From assembly GCA_009778695.1 (NCBI GenBank), contig WRFS01000017.1, positions 1-40,907 of the forward strand: a stretch of DNA of 40,907 nt. Direction: 5' to 3'. A program made the translations under genes and the position numbers. The stretch is from Oscillospiraceae bacterium. Lineage in GTDB: Bacteria > Bacillota > Clostridia > TANB77 > CAG-508. Under the pieces are notes generated by a model. It was not told the DNA's origin, ran no database searches, and saw nothing but the letters and a program-made list of their open reading frames with translations. Below are positions 1-7,430 of the stretch, one piece after another; positions within the stretch are counted from its first letter, which is position 1, and every line of letters starts with the position of its first letter.

Positions 1-21
1 CAATTAAAATAGTCCGCTCCC

Positions 22-122
22 GGTGTATGTATATCTTTTTAAAAAACTCCCTCCAAGCCTCCGAAGACTCCATGGGCCTCAAAGGGCTGTCGGGCAGTTT
101 TTTAAAAAGATATACATACACC
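22..122 (+). repeat. Long hairpin repeat, copy 1
   Basis: The arms 22-48 and 96-122 are a perfect 27-bp inverted repeat around a 47-nt core. The core carries CTCC motifs at short spacing (CTCCAAG, CTCCGAAG, CTCCATGG, CCTCAAAGG) and is shared with copies at 282, 2233, 6923 and 35734. The arm sequence is specific to this copy. The conserved outer edge GTCCGC lies just left of it. The usual right-hand flank (GCTACTTTGCTGAAAA) is displaced to about 167. The left flank is cut by the window edge. Confidence 0.9.
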
Positions 123-248
123 TCGCGCTATTCCATGTACTTAAGCGTATACTATACTTAAGGAGGCTACTTTGCTGAAAAGTGTTAACTGGTAACGACA
201 ATCACATAAAAGATATATTACCGCCACTCGTGCTATTTCATGTACTTA
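122..248 (+). repeat. Pair of 22-nt direct repeats between hairpins 1 and 2
   Basis: CTCGCGCTATTCCATGTACT at 122-141 recurs as CTCGTGCTATTTCATGTACT at 227-246, and both continue with TA. The match is 20 of 22 positions. The pair sits between two hairpin repeats and may mark a duplicated or rearranged flank. I see no gene in 123-281. Confidence 0.6.
147..196 (+). repeat. Detached hairpin-repeat terminus
   Basis: This 50-nt segment holds GGCTACTTTGCTGAAAAG and ends GTTAACTGGTAAC. It matches the right flank of the hairpin repeats (compare 7034-7063) and matches the reverse complement of 15819-15870 at 48 of 50 positions. It seems to be the end of a larger element of which the hairpin is the inner part. 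Confidence 0.75.
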
Positions 249-281
249 TGGTATTATCTTAGAAATTTTTTTAATAAAGTA

Positions 282-394
282 GCTTTTGGTGGTTAGTATA
301 TGTTTTTAAAAAGCGTACGACAGCCCTTTGAGGCCCATGGAGTCTTCGGAGGCTTGGAGGAGCTTTTTAAAAACATATACTAACCACCAAAAGC
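282..394 (-). repeat. Long hairpin repeat, copy 2 (reverse orientation)
   Basis: The arms 282-314 and 362-394 form a perfect 33-bp inverted repeat. The core 315-361 is the reverse complement of the core in copy 1, so a rightward transcript carries GGAG motifs rather than CTCC. GCGGACATTTT at 392-402 is the conserved outer edge in reverse. The copy ends 78 nt before the cysteine desulfurase start, so it probably lies in the promoter or 5' leader of that gene. Confidence 0.92.
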
Positions 395-471
395 GGACAT
401 TTTAGAGAAAACCATTAACTGGCAACAATTTGAACAAAACTAATATTATATATCAGGAGGTTTTTAAGAAA

Positions 472-1614
472 ATGGATAAAATAATATATTTAGATCATGC
501 AGCAACAACGGCTGTTAGTGAGGAAGTAGTAAATGAAATGCTACCATATTTTAATAAAATGTATGGTAATGCATCTGGATTATATCCTCTTGCCGTACAA
601 TCAAAAAATGCAATAGAAAATGCAAGAAAAAAAGTAGCAAGGGCAATTAATGCAACACCAAATGAAATTTATTTTTTAAGTGGCGGTAGTGAGGGAGATA
701 ACCTTGCAATAAAAGGAATAGTAAAGGCAAATAGGAATAAAGGAAACCATATTATAACTTCAAAAATAGAACATAATGCTGTGCTAGAAACTTGTAGAAC
801 TTTAGAACAAGAGGGTATAAAAGTAACTTACTTAGATGTTGATTCCGATGGCGTTGTAAACTTGGAACAGTTGAGAAATAGCATAACCAGAGATACTATA
901 TTGATAAGTATAATGTATGCAAACAACGAAATAGGCACAATTCAACCAGTTGAAACAATTGGAAGGATTGCTAGAGCAAGAGGCGTAATATTTCATACAG
1001 ATGCAGTACAGGCAATTGGGAATATAAGAATAGATGTTAGAAGGAGTTATATAGATTCATTAATTATGTCTGCTCATAAATTTTATGGACCCAAAGGAAT
1101 AGGCGCAATGTATGTTAGAAAAGGTGTAGAGTTTAGCAAATTAATAGATGGCGGACACCATGAAAGTAATAAAAGAGCTGGGACTGAAAATGTACCAGGT
1201 ATTGTAGGTCTTGGAAAAGCTATTGAAAGTGTGTATAATAATTTTTATGCATATAATAGAAAACTTATTGATATAAGAGAATATTATACAAGAAAAGTGG
1301 AGAAAGAGATACCAAATATAAAGATAAATGGTCATAGGTTTAATAGATTAGCAGGGAATATGAACATATCATTTGAAAATGTTAAAGGAAAAGAATTAAT
1401 TCAGGAATTAGGGGGAAGAGGCATATGCGTGTCGGCAGGTTCTGCTTGTAATACTGGACAAATACGCCCATCTCATGTGTTAAATGCAATTGGTCTTCCG
1501 AATGAATTAGCTGGGGCTGCAATTAGAACTACTTTTGGTAGAGAAAATACAAGAGAAGAAATTGACTATGTTGTGGGAGTGTTAAAGGATGCAGTGGTGA
1601 AGCTAAGGGGATAA
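472..1614 (+). CDS. Cysteine desulfurase (NifS/IscS family)
   Basis: A PLP enzyme that takes sulfur from L-cysteine as a persulfide for Fe-S clusters or thiolated tRNA. From the ATG at 472 it has 380 residues, the usual length. Visible signatures are LDHAATT near residue 7, GGSEGDN at 71-77, HTDAVQ at 175-180, the PLP lysine in SAHKFYGPKG (K203), RAGTEN at 235-240, and the persulfide cysteine in SAGSACNTG (C326). AGGAGG at 455-460 lies 11 nt before the ATG, so I reject the upstream TTG at 430. No iscU or thiI partner follows, so its sulfur acceptor cannot be named. Hairpin copy 2 lies directly upstream and could affect expression. The family is certain; the subfamily (IscS, NifS or a tRNA-dedicated form) is not. 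Confidence 0.95.
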   Translation: MDKIIYLDHAATTAVSEEVVNEMLPYFNKMYGNASGLYPLAVQSKNAIENARKKVARAINATPNEIYFLSGGSEGDNLAIKGIVKANRNKGNHIITSKIEHNAVLETCRTLEQEGIKVTYLDVDSDGVVNLEQLRNSITRDTILISIMYANNEIGTIQPVETIGRIARARGVIFHTDAVQAIGNIRIDVRRSYIDSLIMSAHKFYGPKGIGAMYVRKGVEFSKLIDGGHHESNKRAGTENVPGIVGLGKAIESVYNNFYAYNRKLIDIREYYTRKVEKEIPNIKINGHRFNRLAGNMNISFENVKGKELIQELGGRGICVSAGSACNTGQIRPSHVLNAIGLPNELAGAAIRTTFGRENTREEIDYVVGVLKDAVVKLRG

Positions 1615-1619
1615 AAATT

Positions 1620-1886
1620 TTAATGCATTTTGCATATCTTATTTACTGCGATTCCGCAAACAAAAAATTGTACTAAAAAGAATATACTCATTCTGAAAAG
1701 TATAATTGAAATATTAACAAAATCGTATGATATGTATGAATTCTTATATATAACCAAAAGCAGAACTGATATAATGCCTATAAAATATGAAAGAGCAAAG
1801 CCTTTTTTCATAAACTCAAAAATTTTCTTATCTAAATCTTTAAAGATATCAGTAAACCATTTTGGTAATTTTGGCAACTTTAACAT
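1620..1886 (-). CDS. Small two-helix membrane protein, unknown function
   Basis: An 88-residue protein starting MLKLPKLPKW. The amphipathic, Lys-rich first 30 residues are followed by two hydrophobic stretches, about residues 33-49 and 60-80. CCTCCT at 1894-1899 (AGGAGG on the minus strand) sets the start at 1886 rather than the longer frame. It is convergent with the cysteine desulfurase, with only a few bases between the stops. Short clostridial proteins of this shape are common, but I cannot assign a function. Confidence 0.75.
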   Translation of the reverse strand: MLKLPKLPKWFTDIFKDLDKKIFEFMKKGFALSYFIGIISVLLLVIYKNSYISYDFVNISIILFRMSIFFLVQFFVCGIAVNKICKMH

Positions 1887-1922
1887 AAATGTTCCTCCTA
1901 AAATACAAATAAACATCCATAT

Positions 1923-1940
1923 ACTTATGTTAACATAAGT
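1923..1940. promoter_or_regulatory. Perfect 18-bp palindrome upstream of the small membrane gene
   Basis: ACTTATGTTAACATAAGT is its own reverse complement. It lies 37 nt upstream of the minus-strand start at 1886 and has no T-run, so it is more likely an operator than a terminator. No cognate regulator is apparent. Confidence 0.45.
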
Positions 1941-2046
1941 AGGATGCTAAAATCAAAGGTAAATATTGGAAGTAGAGGCAGATTTCATGTTTGTCCTAGG
2001 GGAACTTCATGTGATTACTCTAGGCAAAATGGATTTAGCACTTACT

Positions 2047-2172
2047 TTATTCACGTTTACTAAAATAAGCACAACTAACGTTTGGAGTTAAAGTGGTAGA
2101 GGATGTTTCATTAAAATAACATTTCCCATCTTTTTGATAAATACAATTTGAGGAACAATTTATATTTGTCAA
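2047..2172 (-). CDS. Small Cys-rich protein, DUF1540-like
   Basis: A 41-residue gene that a length cut-off would miss. From a TTG at 2172 it reads M-TNINCSSNCIYQKDGKC and ends CAYFSKRE. The pattern C-x3-C-x-Y-x4-GxC with a late CxxF resembles the small Cys-rich DUF1540 domain seen in spore-forming Firmicutes, usually taken to bind metal. GAGGTG lies 6 nt before the TTG. A GTG at 2181 in the same frame overlaps that Shine-Dalgarno sequence, so I prefer the TTG. The four cysteines and the Gly-Lys-Cys turn argue that it is real. The function is unknown. Confidence 0.65.
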   Translation of the reverse strand: MTNINCSSNCIYQKDGKCYFNETSSTTLTPNVSCAYFSKRE

Positions 2173-2232
2173 AATTTTCACCTCGATCATATTATTACAT
2201 GTTACTACTTAACGGTTTCGTCCCAAATGTCC

Positions 2233-2345
2233 GCTTGTAGTGGTTAGTATATATTTTTAAAAGACTCCTCCAAGCCTCCGAAGACTCCTTGGGCCTCAAA
2301 GGGATGTCGTTCGCCTTTTAAAAATATATACTAACCACTACAAGC
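2233..2345 (+). repeat. Long hairpin repeat, copy 3
   Basis: The arms 2233-2263 and 2315-2345 are a perfect 31-bp inverted repeat around the conserved CTCC core. The outer flanks are AAATGTCCGC on the left and GCTATTTTGC on the right. Further out, GTTACTACTTAACGG (starting near 2200) and the reverse complement of CATTAAATAGTAACG (from 2361) match each other, so the whole unit from about 2200 to 2375 is a larger imperfect palindrome. No gene lies between 2173 and 2475. Confidence 0.92.
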
Positions 2346-2475
2346 TATTTTGCAAAAAAGCATTAAATAGTAACGTTTACATATATATTATGAAAAAAAT
2401 CTACGAAATTATGTATTATTTATAGAACTTTTTTAAAATTGCATAATATAATGATATAAAGGGAGGTAATACATT

Positions 2476-2625
2476 ATGTTCCATTTATTCAAAAAGACCA
2501 TAGCAGTATGTCTAATAGGGCTTGGATTAGGAATGTTGTTAGTATTATTGCTTCCAATATCAGGTTGGCTATTTTTAATGGGTATTATTATAGTGGCTAT
2601 TGGGTTAACATGGTTATCTTGTTAA
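2476..2625 (+). CDS. Small hydrophobic membrane protein upstream of spoVM
   Basis: A 49-residue protein starting MFHLFKKTIAVCLIGLGLG. After a short basic head it is almost wholly hydrophobic, probably two helices divided by a PISGW turn near residues 27-31. GGGAGG at 2461-2466 precedes the ATG by 9 nt. It is followed after 18 nt by the SpoVM-like gene on the same strand, so the two are probably co-transcribed. Co-location suggests, but does not show, a role in spore formation. The family name is not known to me. Confidence 0.7.
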   Translation: MFHLFKKTIAVCLIGLGLGMLLVLLLPISGWLFLMGIIIVAIGLTWLSC

Positions 2626-2643
2626 AAAGGAGAGTGTATAGGT

Positions 2644-2718
2644 ATGAAGATTGTTGTAAAAAAAGCTCCTAGATTTTTAAGGGGATTTATAAAGTTTTTA
2701 TTTAGAGTGAAAGATTAA
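2644..2718 (+). CDS. spoVM: SpoVM-like spore coat anchor peptide
   Basis: A 24-residue amphipathic peptide, MKIVVKKAPRFLRGFIKFLF followed by RVKD. In Bacillus, SpoVM is a 26-residue amphipathic helix that recognises the curved forespore membrane and anchors SpoIVA, the base of the coat. The shape matches: a short beta-like MKIVV head, a Lys-x-Pro-[KR]-Phe-Leu-x-Gly centre and a basic tail. Its place next to rpmB, on the opposite strand and convergent, is the arrangement known from Bacillus subtilis. AAGGAGAG near 2626 is the Shine-Dalgarno sequence. The identification rests on length, sequence pattern and synteny. Confidence 0.8.
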   Translation: MKIVVKKAPRFLRGFIKFLFRVKD

Positions 2719-2731
2719 TACATAAAGAAAT

Positions 2732-2752
2732 GAAGGTGTCCGAGACACCTTC
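2732..2752. terminator. Bidirectional terminator hairpin between spoVM and rpmB
   Basis: GAAGGTGTC-CGA-GACACCTTC is a perfect 9-bp stem with a 3-nt loop, between convergent genes. On the minus strand it is followed by ATTTCTTT, so it best fits termination of rpmB. The GGTGTC/GACACC stem recurs at 19620 and 34014. Confidence 0.8.
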
Positions 2753-2756
2753 AAAA

Positions 2757-2954
2757 TTATGCTTTTACTATATTTCCTGAACGTAAACATTTTGCACACA
2801 CTTTTATTTTTTTAGGTTGCCCATCTACAATTGTTTTTACTGTTCTTAAATTGGGCTTCCAAGTTCTACTAGTTCTTTTACTAATGTGAGAACGAGTAAT
2901 ACTAAGTTTATTTCCAAAGCTTGGTTGTTTTTCGCAAATTTCGCACTTTGCCAT
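2757..2954 (-). CDS. rpmB: 50S ribosomal protein L28
   Basis: A 65-residue basic protein of the large ribosomal subunit. It starts MAKCEICEKQPSFGNKLS and contains RTWKPNLRTVK, hallmarks of bacterial L28. Cysteines at C4-x2-C7 and CAKC near residues 53-56 form the zinc-binding variant. AGGAGGTG lies on the minus strand about 10 nt before the ATG. It is monocistronic, ends in the shared hairpin at 2732 and has a good promoter at 2997-3025. Confidence 0.97.
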   Translation of the reverse strand: MAKCEICEKQPSFGNKLSITRSHISKRTSRTWKPNLRTVKTIVDGQPKKIKVCAKCLRSGNIVKA

Positions 2955-2996
2955 TTAAAAGCACCTCCTACATGTAAATTAAATTGACTAATCATT

Positions 2997-3025
2997 AGTA
3001 TACCATATTTCATATTAAAAAACAA
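2997..3025 (-). promoter_or_regulatory. Sigma-A type promoter for rpmB
   Basis: Read on the minus strand: -35 TTGTTT (3020-3025), 17-nt spacer, -10 TATACT (2997-3002). The predicted transcript start is about 35 nt before the L28 ATG. The -35 box touches the last codons of ald. Confidence 0.6.
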
Positions 3026-3026
3026 G

Positions 3027-4142
3027 TCATATTAAAGCTTTTTTTGCCTCTACATATTCAACTCCCAATGCTTCAGCCACTTTATCATTTGTACACATTC
3101 CATTATGCGTTGTTAACCCACATAATAAATCGTGATTTTTAAGTAAACTATTTATAATGTTTTCTGAAACCAACTTTTTCATATATGGTAAAGTTGCATT
3201 TGTTAATGCATATGCAGAAGTTCTAGCAACTGCTCCAGGCATATTGGCTACAGAATAATGTATAACACCGTGTTTTTCGTAATATGGATTTTCATGTGTT
3301 GTAACTCTATCTATTGTTTCTACACATCCACCTTGGTCTATAGCAACGTCCACTATTACAGAGCCTTTTTTCATGGCTTTAACCATTTTTTCCGTTACCA
3401 ATGTAGGTGCTTTTGCACCTGGTATTAATACAGCACCAACCAATAAATCTGCTTTTTTAACCGATTCTGATATATTGAAAGAATTGCTTATTAATGTTGT
3501 AATTCTTCCACCAAATATGTCGTCTAAATATACAAGTTTGTTTTTAGAAATATCTAATACTGTTACCTTTGCACCCATTCCACATGCTGTTTTTGCAGCA
3601 TTTGTTCCAACGCTTCCGCCACCAATAATTACTACTTCTGCTGGAGAAACGCCAGGTACTCCACCTAAAAGAATTCCTAATCCGCCATTATTTTTTTGTA
3701 ATAAAGTTGCACCAACTTGTATAGACATTCTTCCTGCAACCTCGCTCATTGGGGCAAGTAATGGTAATGAACCATCTGGGGCGACTACTGTTTCATATGC
3801 GATAGATGTAAGTTTTTTATCAATTAAGAATTCGAGTAATTCTTTATCTGCTGCTGCGTGTAAATATGTAAATAAATATTGTCCTTTTTTGAAATAATCA
3901 TATTCTTCTTTTATTGGTTCTTTTACTTTAACAATTAAATCTGCTTTATTGAATAAAGTTTTTTTATCTGCGATTTCTGCTCCAACTGCCTTATATTCTT
4001 CATTTGTTACTGAGATTCCTAATCCTGCAGAATCTTCTACTATTATTGTATGTCCTAGCTCAGATAGTTCATATGCACCTGCTGGTGTCATAGCTACACG
4101 ATTTTCGTTGTTTTTTATTTCTTTTGGTACTCCTATTATCAT
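3027..4142 (-). CDS. ald: Alanine dehydrogenase
   Basis: A 371-residue NAD-dependent enzyme interconverting L-alanine with pyruvate and ammonia; in spore formers it is used in alanine catabolism during sporulation and germination. Visible are MIIGVPKEIKNNENRVAMTP at the N-terminus, KVKEP with the pyruvate-contacting lysine near residue 74, YLHAAAD with the catalytic histidine near 95, and the Rossmann motif GGGSVGTNAAK near residue 174. AGGAGG at 4151-4157 (minus strand) sets the start. The length is that of the family and the reading frame is intact. It appears monocistronic. Confidence 0.96.
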   Translation of the reverse strand: MIIGVPKEIKNNENRVAMTPAGAYELSELGHTIIVEDSAGLGISVTNEEYKAVGAEIADKKTLFNKADLIVKVKEPIKEEYDYFKKGQYLFTYLHAAADKELLEFLIDKKLTSIAYETVVAPDGSLPLLAPMSEVAGRMSIQVGATLLQKNNGGLGILLGGVPGVSPAEVVIIGGGSVGTNAAKTACGMGAKVTVLDISKNKLVYLDDIFGGRITTLISNSFNISESVKKADLLVGAVLIPGAKAPTLVTEKMVKAMKKGSVIVDVAIDQGGCVETIDRVTTHENPYYEKHGVIHYSVANMPGAVARTSAYALTNATLPYMKKLVSENIINSLLKNHDLLCGLTTHNGMCTNDKVAEALGVEYVEAKKALI

Positions 4143-4226
4143 GAAAAAAACCTCCTCTATATATTGATATTTTTTAATAAAATAAATATAACATTAATTT
4201 TGAAAAAAAACAAGGGTGAAATTTAA

Positions 4227-4255
4227 TTGTATTTTATATAATTTTGTGGTATATT
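4227..4255 (+). promoter_or_regulatory. Promoter for rpiB
   Basis: -35 TTGTAT (4227-4232), 17-nt spacer, -10 TATATT (4250-4255), followed by AGGAGG and the rpiB ATG at 4278. Confidence 0.55.
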
Positions 4256-4277
4256 AATGGAAGATTAGGAGGTAGTT

Positions 4278-4724
4278 ATGATAGCAATAGCATCAGACCA
4301 TAGAGGTTATAAAATAAAAGAGGGAATAAAAAAATATTTTAATGAAAATGAAATTAAATATATAGATTTTGGAACTAATTCAGAAGAAAGGACAGATTAT
4401 CCAAAAGAAGCAAAATTGGTGGCATTAAGCATACAAAAAAACGAATGTGAAAAAGGAATTTTAATTTGTGGTACAGGGTTAGGAATGTCTATAGTAGCAA
4501 ATAAATTTAAAGGTATTAGGTGTGCTGTATGTTCGAGTGAAACAGCTGCTAAATATTCAAGATTGCACAATAATAGTAATATTTTGGCTCTTGGAGCAGG
4601 TGAAATAAGTTCAACAGAAGTTATTCCTATAGTGAAAATCTGGTTAGGAACTGAGTTTGAAGGTGGAAGACATGCAGAAAGGTTAAAAATGATTGAGGAA
4701 ATAGAGAGTGAAAATTTCAAATAA
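4278..4724 (+). CDS. rpiB: Ribose-5-phosphate isomerase B (RpiB/LacAB family)
   Basis: A 148-residue sugar-phosphate isomerase converting ribose-5-phosphate to ribulose-5-phosphate in the pentose phosphate pathway. Signatures are ASDHRGY near residues 5-11, the catalytic-cysteine motif ICGTGLGMSI (C64), GIRCAVC, and HNNSNILALG. TTAGGAGG precedes the ATG. The length matches RpiB. Some family members act on galactose-6-phosphate or allose-6-phosphate, but no such pathway genes lie nearby. A TagO/WecA-type transferase follows after 55 nt on the same strand and may share the transcript. Confidence 0.92.
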   Translation: MIAIASDHRGYKIKEGIKKYFNENEIKYIDFGTNSEERTDYPKEAKLVALSIQKNECEKGILICGTGLGMSIVANKFKGIRCAVCSSETAAKYSRLHNNSNILALGAGEISSTEVIPIVKIWLGTEFEGGRHAERLKMIEEIESENFK

Positions 4725-4779
4725 ATGGTCCCCAAAAGTATTTGCGAAAACGTGGGAAAAAGGAGTGTGACGAGGAGAC

Positions 4780-5850
4780 GTGTGGGGAGATATAGCAATA
4801 GCATTTTTATTGGCACTTATTACAGCATTTGTTTTTACACCATATTCAATAAAATTAGCAAAAAAAGTTGGTGCAGTTGATATGCCAAATGACGAAAGAA
4901 AAATTAATAAAACTCCAATGCCTCGACTTGGAGGAATTGCAGTAATCATAGGATTTATTGTATCTATGAGTTATTTAGTAATAGTAATGTCAATAGAAGG
5001 AAAGTTTGATTTAGCTTCGAATTATCAAATGTTATGTGGTTTTTTATTGGGGGCATTTATTTTAGGCATAGTATGCTATTTTGACGATATACATAATGTT
5101 TCACCATTAGTAAAATTACTTGCACAAATAATTGCCGCTTCGATTGCAGTGTGGGCAGGAGTGAGAATAGGGAATCTTAATATCCCATTTTTATATAAAG
5201 TAGGTCTAAATGGAGCCTTTTCAACAATATTAACAATTTGTTGGATAGTGGGAGTAACGAATGCTATTAATTTAATAGATGGTTTAGATGGATTATCTTC
5301 AGGGATTGCAATAATTTCAAGCGTTTCACTATTAATAATATTTACGTTAAATGGTTCACCGCTTATTGCTATATTGTTAATAACAGCACTACTTGGATCT
5401 TTGGTAGGCTTTTTACCATTTAATTTTAATCCCGCAAAAACTTTTATGGGGGATGTGGGTTCTAACTTTTTAGGATTTTCATTAGCGATTATATCAATAC
5501 TTGGAGTTGCCAAAACATATACACTTATAGTAATTGTAGCACCACTTATAGTTTTAGCGTTGCCAGTATTCGATACGTTATGGGCAATATTTAGGAGAGT
5601 TATAAAGGAAAGATCTTTCAAGGCCATAATTAAGCCAGATGCAGGGCATTTGCATCATAGAATAATGAAAAAAGGATTTACACAAAAACAGGCAGTATTT
5701 ATTTTGTATGGAATAAGTGCGGGACTAGGTATGTTTGCAGTAATATTGCTGGAAAGTGGCTTTTGGAAAGCAATATCGTTCTTGCTAATTGTTGCGGCAG
5801 TAATAGCTATTGGATATAATAGTTTAATAAAAAACAAGGAAAAGATCTAG
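4780..5850 (+). CDS. Undecaprenyl-phosphate N-acetylglucosaminyl 1-phosphate transferase (TagO/WecA family)
   Basis: A 356-residue polytopic membrane enzyme starting wall polymer synthesis by moving a HexNAc-1-phosphate from UDP-sugar to undecaprenyl phosphate. It has about ten hydrophobic segments. Family motifs are MPRLGGIAV near residues 47-55, FDDIHNVSP with the paired aspartates D102-D103, NAINLIDGLDGL, FMGDVGSNFLGF, and HLHHRIMKKG in the cytosolic loop; the HLHHR histidines mark WecA/TagO rather than MraY. The start is GTG at 4780 behind GAGGAG. An isolated tagO-type gene beside rpiB occurs in other Clostridia. The exact sugar is inferred from the family. Confidence 0.9.
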   Translation: MWGDIAIAFLLALITAFVFTPYSIKLAKKVGAVDMPNDERKINKTPMPRLGGIAVIIGFIVSMSYLVIVMSIEGKFDLASNYQMLCGFLLGAFILGIVCYFDDIHNVSPLVKLLAQIIAASIAVWAGVRIGNLNIPFLYKVGLNGAFSTILTICWIVGVTNAINLIDGLDGLSSGIAIISSVSLLIIFTLNGSPLIAILLITALLGSLVGFLPFNFNPAKTFMGDVGSNFLGFSLAIISILGVAKTYTLIVIVAPLIVLALPVFDTLWAIFRRVIKERSFKAIIKPDAGHLHHRIMKKGFTQKQAVFILYGISAGLGMFAVILLESGFWKAISFLLIVAAVIAIGYNSLIKNKEKI

Positions 5851-5936
5851 AGTTTTATTACGCTAGATAGTTTAAAGGTATATATCCACTCTTATACCGT
5901 TATAAATAATTTTGATAAATTTACAAATTGTTTATA

Positions 5937-6764
5937 TTATTCGGAAATAGCTACATAAGCATGTATTAAATATTTAGAAGGATCTTTAATACATATTTCA
6001 TCATGTAAATAAATCGAATACACTGGGCCATTAATATTAAGATGGTTTTCTTTTGCGTAAGCTGCCATTTTTTCCGCCAAGTCACCAAAATCGCCATAAT
6101 AACCACGAGCAATGCCAGTTAGATATTTTCCGGGTTTGCTTTTACAATTTCCATTTGGATCCATTGAAAAAAAGTGTTTAGGCATTCCAGGAGCGATTAA
6201 AAATGACTCCATGTCTTCATGGTATCCAGCAATAGGGTAATTAAGGTTTATATGAGAATTATTTGCATTATCACAAAAATGCATAAAGGGTTCGTAAAAC
6301 GGTTCATCTTTTTTCCATTTATTTTCTGGACCTAGAATAAATGAATAAGCGTTTTTATGCATTACAGAAACCCTTCCTGTGCCATCCCATGAGTTATCTG
6401 TTAAAAATAAAAGTAAGTTAGCTCCATCATTTATTAATTCATATCTAGTAGTTATTACAGATATCATTTCAGTCAATTTTTGTAGTTCTGCATCTAATAT
6501 TTTTTTCTGTCGTTCAAGCAAATTTATAATTGATTTAGGAGTTCTTTGTTGCTTCAAGTTATTGATTTCATTTAATGGTAGCCTTAAATAGCTTAAAACA
6601 GCAATTAAGTTAACGGAGGTAATTTGCTGTGGGGAATAGGATCTATAATTATTTTTATCTCGTTTAACTGGAGAAAATAACCCTATGTCATCCCAGTAAC
6701 GTAGAGTAGAAGATTTAATCCCAGAAAATTTAGAGAATTCGTGAATAGATAAAGACTCTTTCAT
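5937..6764 (-). CDS. MerR-family regulator with GyrI-like effector domain
   Basis: A 275-residue transcription regulator. The N-terminal winged helix (about residues 5-75: SIHEFSKFSGIKSSTLRYWD, then GLFSP and YRSYSP) is typical MerR, followed by a coiled-coil dimerisation helix around 80-110. The last 150 residues resemble the BmrR/GyrI effector-binding fold, ending GPVYSIYLHDE then AYVAIS, so it probably senses a small hydrophobic or cationic compound. The frame is open far upstream into hairpin copy 4, but AAGGGAG about 11 nt before the ATG at 6764 marks the true start. The effector and target genes are not evident. Confidence 0.85.
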   Translation of the reverse strand: MKESLSIHEFSKFSGIKSSTLRYWDDIGLFSPVKRDKNNYRSYSPQQITSVNLIAVLSYLRLPLNEINNLKQQRTPKSIINLLERQKKILDAELQKLTEMISVITTRYELINDGANLLLFLTDNSWDGTGRVSVMHKNAYSFILGPENKWKKDEPFYEPFMHFCDNANNSHINLNYPIAGYHEDMESFLIAPGMPKHFFSMDPNGNCKSKPGKYLTGIARGYYGDFGDLAEKMAAYAKENHLNINGPVYSIYLHDEICIKDPSKYLIHAYVAISE

Positions 6765-6922
6765 AGTTATTTTAACTCCCTTCATTTGGATTAGAAAATA
6801 AAAAACAAATTTTATTTCTTCACATAATACTAGCATAATCCTTAAAGCAACTTGAATGTCAAGCTTTTTTTTTAATTTACCTTCTTTAGTGTTACTGGTT
6901 AAAACTTTAGCCTGAAATTTCC

Positions 6923-7035
6923 GCCTCTGGAGTATAATACAGCTTTTAAAAAGGCTCCTCCAAGCCTCCGAAGACTCCATGGACCTCAAAGGGCTGTCGT
7001 TCACCTTTTTAAAAGCTATATTATACTCCAGAGGC
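6923..7035 (+). repeat. Long hairpin repeat, copy 4
   Basis: The arms 6923-6954 and 7004-7035 form a 32-bp inverted repeat with one mismatch, which would be a G-U pair in RNA. They enclose the conserved CTCC core. The arm sequence (GCCTCTGGAGTATAATA...) is unlike copies 2, 3 and 5. The outer flanks GTTACTGGTTAA (6892-6903) and GTTAACTAGTAA (7052-7063) are inverted to one another, defining the ends of a unit of roughly 170 bp. It lies about 160 nt upstream of the MerR start. Confidence 0.92.
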
Positions 7036-7199
7036 TACTTTGCTGGAAACCGTTAACTAGTAATTTTTTAATTGAATCTTCCATTATTATAATATCATTT
7101 TATTTTTAGTAAAACTTTTTGAACCAATTAAAAAAAGCTGGTGCAAAATACTTTTTTAAGTATCTTACTCCAACTATTGGTATTGAACCTTTCAAATTA

Positions 7200-7243
7200 T
7201 GGAGGTGCCTATCGGATTTGAACCGATGATCAAGCTTTTGCAG
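7200..7243. repeat. Displaced 3' end of tRNA-Cys (island attachment site)
   Basis: These 44 nt match 13087-13130, the 3' half of the tRNA-Cys gene including its CCA, with one mismatch (GGTGCC against GCGCC). The match stops at the anticodon loop, a usual crossover point of tyrosine recombinases. The period between copies is 5,887 bp. Confidence 0.88.
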
Positions 7244-7430
7244 TATTAGATGTGTGAGGTGCCTCTATGTTACAATAGAGTATAATTGGTTACAACTGTA
7301 GCGATAAACGACTGTGGATTTACTGTGCTTTTTGGTGTTATGTTTAGAAAAAGTGCATCTAAATGCATCCAAGTGCAGTACATCTGCAGTCATTTTGCGG
7401 TCAAAAGCAGGGAGAAGGAGAGAGTATGGG

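Noticed and set aside
1960..2200. Possible riboswitch (the GTAGAGGC string recalls the lysine type)
   Set aside because: Only one short string fits and the conserved junctions are missing; the region is better explained by the Cys-rich small gene on the minus strand.
2200..2375. Integron-type attC sites
   Set aside because: The palindromes end in GTTAAC/GTTACT-like sequence, but the arms are far longer, the core is conserved, no integron integrase is present, and genes between copies are ordinary chromosomal genes.
6765..7004. Longer N-terminal extension of the MerR regulator
   Set aside because: The extension translates hairpin copy 4 and lacks a ribosome site; the ATG at 6764 has one.
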